Assembly: GCF_000315625.1 (NCBI RefSeq)
Contig: NW_005434653.1
Coordinates: 546,386 to 610,385, forward strand
DNA length: 64,000 nucleotides
Direction: 5' to 3'
DNA from: Guillardia theta CCMP2712
Lineage: Eukaryota > Cryptophyceae > Pyrenomonadales > Geminigeraceae
Shown here: positions 55,710-64,000 of the stretch, in pieces
How the letters are laid out: every line of letters begins with the position of its first letter
How positions within the stretch are numbered: the stretch's first letter is position 1
Made by a program: the position numbers and the translations under genes
The notes under the pieces: generated by a model
Seen by the model: only the letters and a program-made list of their open reading frames with translations
What the model was told of the DNA's origin: nothing
The model's database searches: none

Positions 55710-58700
55710 TCAGATGATCTCGAGTCTCCATGCGTTGGCTTGTTGGCTGGAGCAGTAAGAGACTTGTAGAGCTGCACGCGGGGTGTCATGGGCAACGGAA
55801 AGAGAGCTCACTGCCTTCACCTGCATCTCTTCCACAATCTTCTGCAGGAGCTCTAGTTGCCTTCCCTGCGGGGCTTTCTTGATTGCAGTCACTTGCTCCT
55901 CCTCCTCCTCCTCCTCCTCCTCCTCCACGAATTGCTTCAGTCGTGTCAGACGCCGCCAACAGCGATGCAGGTGCCTCACCAGTCCCCCGTTCCTCGCCAC
56001 CTTCCCTACGGAGATCTTGTCCCTCTCCCGTAGCTCCGAGGGGATGGCGAGGAAGAGCTCGTCGACGGTTGCTTGCGGCTTGACCTTGACCAGCTGCAAC
56101 GCTGCCTGCGAGGCAAGGCCGTGAGCTGACCTTCTCCTTCCCTAGTGCTTGTTCTCTCCATCCGCATCCTCCCTTGCTCTGATCCATCTCCTCCTCCTCC
56201 TCCACTACCACCATGGGGATCACCACCACCACCTTCTCCTCTTCCTCCCTTCCTCCGACTCGCACCTCCAGCACGATCTCGTCCCGTGCGGCATCGAAGG
56301 AGAAGAGGTGGCGGGAGATTTGCACCATGTCGCTGGCGATGGAGGGGATCGAATCTTCATCCCCGCCGTACTTTTGCACAGTCGCGTCCTTGGCTTCCAT
56401 GTAGGAGTCAACCTGCGCGGGGATCAGGCGGAAGCATGCCAGCCGCTCGAGTCGAGGGAGACCAAGATGGCGAGAAGAACGTTGAGGAGGATGATGAAGA
56501 TGAGGAACATGAAGGCGATGTAGAAGATGACTGCCATCTTGCCGTCTACGTACGCCATCGTTGCGTAGCGGTCGAGCCCGGCTCCGAGCATCCTGCGATC
56601 TGAGGTGAGCAAGAGGAAAGAGAAGCGCTGAGGATACATCATCCATCCCGTTCCGAGCGCGTCGCCGAGGGTCGCAAAGATCTTCATCTGAGGCCCGAAG
56701 AGAACATGGGACATGACGGCGAAGCCGAAGAGACAGGTGATGAACATAAGGAGGAAGTGATAAAGGTCGGGGATGGAAGTCTCGATGGTGTTGTTGATGA
56801 TGGCCAGCCTTGGCTGGAAGCGATAGAACTTGAAGCAGCGGAGGAGGGACCTGCATCCATCAAGCTGTCAGAGACAGAGATAGGGCAAGGGAAGAGAGGA
56901 GAGGAGAGGAGAGGAGAGGAGAGGAGAGGAGAGGAGAGGAGAGGAGAGGAGAGGAGAGGAGAGGAGAGGAGAGGAGAGGAGAGGAGAGGAGAGGAGAGGA
57001 GAGGAGAGGAGAGGAGAGGAGAGGAGATCACAAGAGAATGTTGAAAAAGTTGCCGAAGAGCTGCATTCTGATGATTGCAGAGGCTCGCTCTAGAATGAGC
57101 TCGTATCGGTTGGTGGGAACCTTGCAACTCCCAGTCACAAAGGCAGACACAGGGTGAGGTGACCACCTTGATGACATTGTTCTCATGCGTGATCATCTGG
57201 ATCAAACTGATGCGGAGAACGATGTAGTAGACAAAGAGGATGTAGTTGAGAGCGTCTACAAGAGTCCACTTGTCTGTCAGGAAGGCTAAAAGCCCTCCTT
57301 CGCTGATCTCCTTTCCATTCTCGTCTTCCTTGACAATCCCTGACCATCCTTGCGTGATGAAAACCTCGGCAGCAGTCCTGCGCGCAAGCACAATCACGGC
57401 TCATTTCTTCGAATTGCCTGTACCGGAGGAGAACAGCAATGTTGTTGAAGATCCAAACAAGGAGAACAATCTCCAAGGCCTGGCAGGGAGTGAGTGGAGG
57501 AGGCAGAACAAGCTCCCGTTACGAGTCTGATGGTGTCGCTCTTGGACCCTGGCGTGCAGAGGTTGCAGGTCTTGTCAAGCTGGGTGGAATTGTTGCACTT
57601 GTCGAGCTCCTCGACCGTCTTGAGGCATCCGTGAGTTTGCGCGATCCGATACGGCTCCATGTTGATGGACTGGTGACTCAGCTCGTTAGCAGATGGAGAG
57701 GAGGAGGCGGGAGAGGAGGAGGAGAAGGAGGAGGAGGAGTAGGAGACTGATATCTGCGGCTGACCTTAATGTCGACCATGGTGCCTCCTTTGGTGTTGAA
57801 GGGAAGGAACGTCCCCGACACTGAGAACCCGAATCGAATCTTGACGAAGGTGAACATGTGCAGCATCCCGTTGTAGACGGCGAAGCTGATCTCTACCTTG
57901 CGGGTGAACCTGTCAGCTGGACATCAGCTCCTCGGGAGGTGAGTGGGAGTTCGAGTCTACGTATCAAGCCATCGGTAGTCTTGTAGGAACTGAACTTTCT
58001 GCTGGTTGCGAGCAGGGCCGTCAGCCAGGGCTAGGAAGGTCTTGTAGCCGCCATTCTCATATTGGGGTGAAATCACCCCGCTGCTGCTGGACCAAAAGCC
58101 CAGCGAATTAGGAGCTGAGGTTGCGTTGGGGACTTCATAGGTAAAGCTCTTCCAGAAGCCGGGAAAGTTCGGATCGTCCCTTGTAGCGTTGACGTCATGA
58201 GGAGACGTTGGAGGGCAGCTGAGTCGCACAAGATCACGACAGGTTTCACCTGCAGGAAAAGATGAACATCGTACCTTTGATCCGGAACGATGTTGCGGTA
58301 TTCATCCAGTTTGACTGTCCAAGGAACATTCTCATACTGGACCCGTTGCTCCTTTGGAACGATGGTTTCCATCGGGGTCTGATCATAGCAAATCGGGTAG
58401 AAGTTGTTGTAGGAGCTGGTGCAGTTGTCTTTGAGCTCCCCGTCCACGAGCTTCGAGCAGTTGTACATCGGCGCTTTGCAGAATTTCTTTGGGAATTGAA
58501 GAAGAAAGAAATGAGGCTGTTGACAGCAAGCATACTAAAAGATCTCCTCCTCCTCTTACCTTCACCAACCCTCGTTGCTGATTGATCAGCAGCCCTCCGA
58601 CGAGCTTGTTGTAGCTCAACAGGTAGCCGCTCTCGTTGGTGTTGTAAGCGTCGCCGTTGTACCAGGACTCCGGGAACACGTTGGGCATGATTTGGTTTTG

Positions 58701-59247
58701 AAGACTGTCAGGTTGAGGTCAGAGCAAGGCAAGGAGATCACACGCCAATCACTAGTTGAAGAAATCTCCAAACGTCGACACATCCTGAAGAGAATTTGAT
58801 TCGTCGACTACAGCCTCTCGAAGGGCATTGTCTATCATGTATACTTTGCTAATCTGAACACGTGGGGCGTCAGGATACTTGTGGGGTGTTCCAGAACAAA
58901 CCTCCAACTGCTGGATGAGAACATAGAGATAGAGTGCAAAGAATGCGAAGAACAAGAACATGTCCAGGTATCCCTGGAAAGGGGATCATTCATCCCATCA
59001 GGGCGCCAAACTTTAGCCGTACCTTCCATACTTTGCTCCAAGACTTCAAATCAGCAATTGTCGCCTCCAAGTCCACCAGCATCGCCCCTTCCTCAGTTTG
59101 CTCGTCATGCTTCGGATCCGCATTTGAAGGAACCACTGGATGCTTTCCCATCGCTAGATCCTCAGGTCTTGTGCCACCTTCACCACCTCGAGGAATCCGA
59201 GTCAACAACGTCTCAGCCATCTCGCCGTCATCAACTCCTTCCCCCAC
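55710..59247 (-). CDS. Polycystin-like (PKD2/TRPP family) cation channel
   Basis: A multi-exon gene starting MGEGVDDGEMAETLLTRIPR at 59247. The first membrane segment is YLDMFLFFAFFALYLYVLIQ. A large extracellular domain follows, with FPESWYNGDAYNTNESGYLL, LVGGLLINQQRG and DYRWLDT, as in the polycystin TOP domain. Later come KVEISFAVYNGMLHMFTFVK, LEIVLLVWIFNNIAVLLRYR, DKWTLVDALNYILFVYYIVL, LLRCFKFYRFQPRLAI and YHFLLMFITCLFGFAVMSHV. The last helix, FYIAFMFLIFIILLNVLLAI, is the S6 of polycystins. The pore loop reads FSFLLLTSD where PKD2 has ILGD. The C-terminal tail carries Glu-rich coiled-coil (VEEEEEE, about 55903-55927) and ends AWRLEII. The family conducts calcium or monovalent ions, often in cilia. 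Exon phases were not all verified. Confidence 0.88.
56891..57026 (-). repeat. GGAGA pentamer array in channel intron
   Basis: About 27 tandem GGAGA units on the plus strand (TCTCC on the sense strand of the channel gene), lying between the FNIL and CRSLLRCFKF exons. Plus and minus frames through it are artefacts. Confidence 0.95.
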
Positions 59248-59872
59248 CCTTCTCCCTCGGTCTTCTAGACCTTCTAAGACTCGGTCAGATCTCTTCTCAC
59301 TGCTAAAGCCTCTCTCCCCTCCCTCCCTCTGCCCTCCGCCGATGCTCTACACCTTGCCCTCATACTCCCAACCCTCTCCTCACTCCGCTCTGCTGCTCCT
59401 GCTGCTGCTGCTGCTGCCCCAGCTCCTCCTCCTCCTCCTCCTCCTCCTCCTCCTCCTCCTCCTGCTCCTCCTCCTGCTCCTCCTCCTCCTGCTCCTCCTC
59501 CTGCTCCTCCTTCTGCTCTATCTTCCTCCTCTCTTCCCTCTACCTCCCTCCCCCTTCATCGCTCTTCGTCCATCACCTTTCATGCGCAACCTGCTGTTCT
59601 CCACCCCACCCACAAAAGTCACCACCCCCCAAGAGACAAAATGCCATTTGCAACCTGCGATGTTCTTTTCCCCTTACTTTCAGCATTTCATATATGTCTT
59701 CTCAATTAACTATGATATAGCCCAAACGTTCACAATCTCAGACACAAGTGACGTACAAGAACCCCTCTAAATCTACCTTCCCATGACCCCCCACCCCCCC
59801 TCAGGATTCTTACAACGACTCACTGATACAGTTTGCACCAGTAGGAGACCAAAGAGAAAGTCACCTCGAGTA

Positions 59873-60104
59873 TGACTGACTGACTGACTGACTGACTGAC
59901 TGACTGACTGACTGACTGACTGACTGACTGACTGACTGACTGACTGACTGACTGACTGACTGGCTGACTGACTGACTGACTGACTGACTGACTGACTGAC
60001 TGACTGACTGACTGACTGACTGACTGACTGACTGACTGACTGACTGACCGACCGACTGACCGACCGACTGACTGACGGATCGACCGACCGACCAACCGAC
60101 CGAC
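59873..60104. repeat. TGAC tetranucleotide microsatellite
   Basis: About 43 TGAC units, nearly perfect to about 60045, then degenerating through CGAC variants to 60104. Minus-strand translation gives a meaningless VSQS repeat. Confidence 0.97.
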
Positions 60105-60115
60105 TACTGAGGAGA

Positions 60116-60117
<2 letters not shown>

Positions 60118-60146
<29 letters not shown>

Positions 60147-60183
60147 CAAGAAAGCAAGAGAAAGGCAGTGTATAGGCAGTCAT

Positions 60184-60212
<29 letters not shown>
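60118..60212. repeat. GGCA and CCAG tetranucleotide arrays
   Basis: GGCA units at 60118-60147 and CCAG units at about 60184-60212 flank a short unique spacer. The two motifs are near complements (TGCC/CTGG), so they could fold as an imperfect hairpin. Confidence 0.9.
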
Positions 60213-60214
<2 letters not shown>

Positions 60215-61085
60215 AGCAGAGGCAGGCAGGCGGGTTAGAGGTACTGAGGCACAACAGATTATACAGGCAGAGGGCCCAAAGGGAAGTGGGTCTGACATTC
60301 AGTCAGACAGAGGGGGAGCGACAGACAAAGATTGTTCCAATGAAGGTGAAAGAGGATGAATAGGTTAAAGAAATGAAGCGGATGAGGATGCCAAGCGTTG
60401 GATGCAAGGGAGCAGGAACCATAACAAGGAGGACTCGGGTTCTATACAAAGCGTATTGGGAGGCGATCAGGTAGGATACAGCAGCGAACAACCAGATGTC
60501 AAGTACTCTTATACGAACCATCCGTGTGATCTTAGCATGCAAGACTCAAGTTTAATGAGAAAAGCTCCAAAACCAGCAGCATTGCAGCAACACAAGTATG
60601 GAATGCAAGTCGTGTACCCAGTACGATCAGCAGAAGGAGCTTTTCCAGTGAGGTATTGCACGAGATGAAATTCACATACAGAGATAGTGATCTTCATCTA
60701 TCAGTCCCTTCATGTTTCACTGCTCGTGTACAACCTGCAAAGCGGTGGGGACTGTGGATAGTATATGAACTTGCAACATGTGATCAGTTGTTCAACCTAA
60801 TAATCCAATGAATGCCAATTATTCATCGAAAGCGCTTACAACGCCATATATTAGCTTCAAAAGGTGCACACGGATTTACATTTCACCAACAAGGTCAAAT
60901 TGTTTTAGCACACCATTTCTTACAACTCAACGACACAAACTTGAAATCTCACCCTACGGCATTTACTACAATCTACAAAATCCACACTATCGTTTCTTCT
61001 GTCCAACTCAACTTATCACCTGTCCGAAGACGCAATCAATTTCTCATGATGCTGTCTCGCAAGACAAGGAAGTGTAATCCCAACT

Positions 61086-61640
61086 TCAAACCTCGATGCT
61101 GTCCTCGCAGCTGATATACCACTCTATCCATTCTCTGTTGATTGGTCTCCAATGGAACTCATCAGATTCCAAAGCTGTAGCAGATGTAGACTCTTCGCTC
61201 CCTGTTGCGCGCAAACTTTTGCAGAAATCAAAGGATGCACTGGTGCAGGATAATGCTGCGCATTCGCTCTGCTCTGATTTGCTGTCGATAGTCACCAAAT
61301 TTCTCCTTCCCGCGATTTCAGCTGGCGTCTTTATTGAAGGGCATTTGGACAAGTCTTTGTCAGTCTTCTTCTTTCTTGAACATCTCCGGTCTTTCTTCTT
61401 GCGCTGATAAGGCCATCTTGTTACGCCCAGCTTGCGACAGAGTTGTTTCAATGCAGTAAGAGAGATTCCAAGAGCAACACTTGCTTTATTTTGTGGAAGG
61501 TGAAAGTATTTTTCCAGAACAGCAAGATCGATTGCAATGGGCCTCCTCCCTTTGTGCGGAGTGACCTTTTGCCCAAGTTTTCTCCTTGGGAACAGGAAGA
61601 TCTGTCTGTCTGAGGCGGTTTGAGAATGTGATCTATTCAT
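61086..61640 (-). CDS. RWP-RK domain transcription factor 2
   Basis: One exon, 184 residues from MNRSHSQTASDRQIF at 61640; the open frame further upstream is an Ala/Pro repeat from the 9-base array and is excluded. The domain reads FPRRKLGQKVTPHKGRRPIA, LEKYFHLPQNKASVALGIS and LTALKQLCRKLGVTRWPYQR, then a Lys-rich patch (KKKDRRCSRKKK) that could be a nuclear signal. The C-terminus has WRPINREWIEWY, matching the tail of the copy at 54.4 kb. The two are about 70 percent alike in the domain by eye but otherwise different, and they share strand and single-exon form. They look like paralogs from a local but not recent duplication. Confidence 0.88.
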   Translation of the reverse strand: MNRSHSQTASDRQIFLFPRRKLGQKVTPHKGRRPIAIDLAVLEKYFHLPQNKASVALGISLTALKQLCRKLGVTRWPYQRKKKDRRCSRKKKTDKDLSKCPSIKTPAEIAGRRNLVTIDSKSEQSECAALSCTSASFDFCKSLRATGSEESTSATALESDEFHWRPINREWIEWYISCEDSIEV

Positions 61641-61671
61641 GAAGCTGATATCCAAAAGATACAAGGAAACA

Positions 61672-61770
61672 GGAGGAGCGGGAGGAGCAGGGGGAGCAGG
61701 GGGAGCAGGAGGAGCAGGAGGAGCAGGAGGAGCAGGAGGAGCAGGAGGAGCAGGAGGAGCAGGAGCAAGG
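61672..61770. repeat. GGAGGAGCA 9-base array
   Basis: About ten copies of GGAGGAGCA-like units just upstream of the second RWP-RK start; minus-strand translation gives Pro-Ala-Pro repeats. It may lie in the 5-prime untranslated region. Confidence 0.9.
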
Positions 61771-62099
61771 AGTTTCAGGTGCAGAGGCGCGGGGTACTCC
61801 ACAGGTCGACAGTACAAGAGGGAGGTAGGGGTCATGTAATCTAGATACGAAAAGATGAGTTTTCCCAGGACTCTTCTGTGAACAGATTTACTACATCATG
61901 TCAGCAGATTGCAGAAGCCTTTCAAAAGCCATCAAAAGGAGGGGTAGAAAGAAAAACTGGTACCGGAATGGAGTCCAAACAACTCGATTTCATAAGTGGC
62001 TCAGCACATGTGACAGCTCTCAACGAACATCTCCCCTTCGGCGAAGTATCCCTGCCGAGGGGGTGGGTCCTCAAATCGTTCCCTCGGACGGAAGGTAGG

Positions 62100-62720
62100 T
62101 CCGATCATCTACGGGGGCAGGTCGGGCACATGAATACAGGTGTCACGCGTTGCTGACGGTGGTTACCTGTCACGAGGGCAGCAGGACGGCGTCACGGTAA
62201 CGGCTGTTAGTCGCATCTAGACATGAAGGGGAGCCGGGCCCGGGGGGTAGTACCCTCATGAGGTCAGCTGAGGGGGTGGAGGCCCATGACAGTGATGTCA
62301 GTGAAGCAGTGTGGTAGTATAACAGGCAAGTAACACAAAGTAACACGGTACAACAAAACTATCCGAAGGGTTAGTGCGGCGTACCCGTCGGTCACCGTCG
62401 AACGGCCTCATCGAACGGTCAACTAAGTCGATCTGTGACTCGCCTCGGACAGGCTGCCTCGATGACTCGGTGAGTCTGTGACCTGCTGTGAATCGCAGGA
62501 GAGGCTTCTAGAACTTCTAGTTCCGGACTACTGTTGTTTGTTCCTTAACGGCATAGTCCGAACTGTTTGAATATTGAACCCGGCAAGCACCGTAGCCTAC
62601 CGTCGTACCGGCCGGGCCGGGGCGCGGCGGGCCGGGTGATTTCGGCGGACTACAGGCCCTGTGTCCCAAGAGGCTCCCAGTACTACGGTAAGGTTCTGAC
62701 TCTGAGTCACGCGGCAGGAT
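62100..62720. repeat. GC-rich island E
   Basis: Contains GGGCCCGGGG, CGGCCGGGCCGGGGCG and TCACGGTAACGG, plus many GTGAC/GTCAC words shared with islands B-D. It directly precedes the retroelement-like coding region and might be its leader (inference). Confidence 0.5.
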
Positions 62721-62779
62721 CCGCTTCGGACTTCTGACATGCTGGGGGGACAATCTCTCTCTGCAGCTTCTCCTCCGCA

Positions 62780-63866
62780 GGATGACATTGCCTCCTCGGG
62801 TAGGTCGGCAGGGGGTTCGGGGAACCGAAGACCTCGGAAGCAGGCAAGATTTCATCGACCCCCCGGAGGCACCCAGCGGACTCCGAGGCTCCCATCGATC
62901 AGCCTACAGTCAGCCCCACACCTCCACCGCCTCCTCCTCAACCGGCCGATCCTTTCCCGTCGGAGGACCCTGGTTCGGATTTCCGCGCAGCCCTCTTTGA
63001 CAACCTGCGTACACAAGACATGCCTTGTGGTACATGGAATTGGCACAGAGCTCTCCCTCTCTTTGCTCAAAAGTGTCCACATAAACTTCTAGAACTGCTG
63101 GCTCGCAATCCTTCCATTACCGTACAACCATCAAACACCTCAATCGCCAGACGATTCATAAGTGGAAGAGTGCGCTACAGTTTACGCTAGACCTGCTGCA
63201 CGGTTACCCGGACCTGCATTGCGAGCCTCCGAGGAGCTAAGATTATCCGGAGCTTGTGGCATGTCTCCCACTGAGTCTCCTGCTGAGAGTGAAACCAGTC
63301 CTTGCAACCTCGGACAAAACCGAGATGTGAGCTACCGTATCCATCATTTCCTCCAACTTGAGGGAGATCAGTGGAAGACCCTGCTGAAACTAGATGAGGG
63401 TGTTTCTGTTGACCAAGATGGCCAAGCGGTTTTCAGCAGTGGAGGTCAACAGGATGTCACACAGCAGTCCACGGCAGGATCAACTGGGACAGGGCGAGTT
63501 ACGAGACAGCGGGCATCGCAAGGTAAACCGGCCAACAACCTAATCGGCAAAGTTCAGGCCGCTCACACTCTGGGCCGGGCCATGCGCCGGAGTGAGGGGG
63601 TACAGCAGCCAGCGATGGAGAGCGAGCAGTTGGAGAAGAAGAAAATCCTCTCGGCTGTTGAGCAATGCCAAAATAGGGATATGAAGAAAGCTAGACAGGC
63701 GCTTGTAGGTCATGGCCTGTCTCCAGATCCATTTGAGCAGCTACAGTGGCAGCAAACTCGTGAGAAATTTCCGACGAGACTGGACCTCATTCCATCGACC
63801 ATCCTGGACAAAGTAGGCTCCTCAAGGCAAATGCCTGAGTGCTCAGGACGATGCCATCGCCCATGA
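62780..63866 (+). mobile_element. Retroelement-like coding region, truncated by window edge
   Basis: Two open blocks are seen. At about 62930-63170 a frame reads PPQPADPFPSEDPG and FRAALFDNLRTQDMPCGTWN WHRALPLF; at 63270-63866 another reads RDMKKARQALVGHGLSPDP with LGRAMRRSEG and VTRQRASQGK before it. The second block resembles the Lys/Ala/Leu segment that lies ahead of the reverse transcriptase in many protist non-LTR or DIRS-like elements; that link is from memory of family style and not a proven match. The frames differ, so the copy may be spliced, frameshifted or decayed. No reverse transcriptase motif lies within the window. A cellular gene is possible. Confidence 0.35.
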
Positions 63867-64000
63867 CCCGGTCACCGCCTCCGAAGTTGCTTGACTCTGA
63901 CAACACATGATCAGCAAGAGGTGATAGGGAAATTCCTGCGGCGATCCACTGCCTCCTCAGGCCCTGATCAATTTGGTTGGCGACCGTTCCAGCACCTGCG

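Larger units (their letters stand above)
59248..61085. other. Microsatellite-rich spacer
   Basis: No gene supported. CTG/CTC arrays occupy about 59395-59520. A TGAC tetramer array fills 59873-60050, with GGCA and CCAG arrays just after. From 60300 to 61080 I see only AT-rich DNA with short open frames. Confidence 0.6.

Noticed and set aside
59773-60183. ORF of VSQS repeats
   Set aside because: Translation of the TGAC microsatellite.
61641-61835. Ala/Pro-repeat N-terminus of the second RWP-RK protein
   Set aside because: Encoded by the 9-base array; a downstream ATG directly precedes the conserved part.

Overview
This window is eukaryotic nuclear DNA from a protist with short spliceosomal introns. 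Many predicted introns are 30-200 nt with GT-AG ends. Genes sit on both strands with little space between them, and two 100-base N runs mark scaffold gaps. RWP-RK factors together with a ferlin, a polycystin-like channel, telomerase and LIM-type fingers point to an algal or related microbial eukaryote. A cryptophyte such as Guillardia is my best guess, but that is inference and no marker in the window proves it. I found no tRNA, rRNA, CRISPR array or prokaryotic operon.

Left third (1-25 kb). Two near-identical copies of an unknown gene (34-1061, 2047-3161) differ by one precisely missing intron. Next are an HtrA/Deg protease (minus, six exons), a roughly 1,993-residue ferlin (plus, twelve exons) and, convergent with it, telomerase reverse transcriptase (minus, many exons, interrupted by an assembly gap). 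The splicing factor ESS2/DGCR14 (plus) diverges from TERT. A secreted cysteine-rich protein (minus) and a small signal-anchor coiled-coil protein (plus) follow.

Middle (25-44 kb). Two very small genes (56 and 91 residues) flank a gene-poor stretch with a GC-rich, palindrome-rich island. A WW protein carrying three half-LIM zinc fingers follows, then an Arb2-like protein. The most striking locus is at 32449-35960 (minus): a caspase-like (C14) protease that can be joined by a 56-nt in-frame intron to a predicted pseudokinase. Beyond it are an F-box-like gene, cyclin H (minus) and about 3 kb of low-complexity DNA with the second gap.

Right third (44-64 kb). This holds RAD54, an ankyrin-repeat protein, a Nudix hydrolase, two related RWP-RK proteins (54.4 and 61.1 kb), a polycystin-like channel (minus) and a tetranucleotide microsatellite cluster. 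A GC-rich island and a retroelement-like coding region run off the right edge.

Some genes touch common processes: TERT and RAD54 act on chromosome ends and breaks, cyclin H and ESS2 on transcription and splicing, and ferlin and the polycystin-like channel on calcium and membranes. Nothing suggests they form one functional cluster. Recurrent oddities are homopurine/homopyrimidine expansions inside introns and five dispersed GC-rich islands with shared words.
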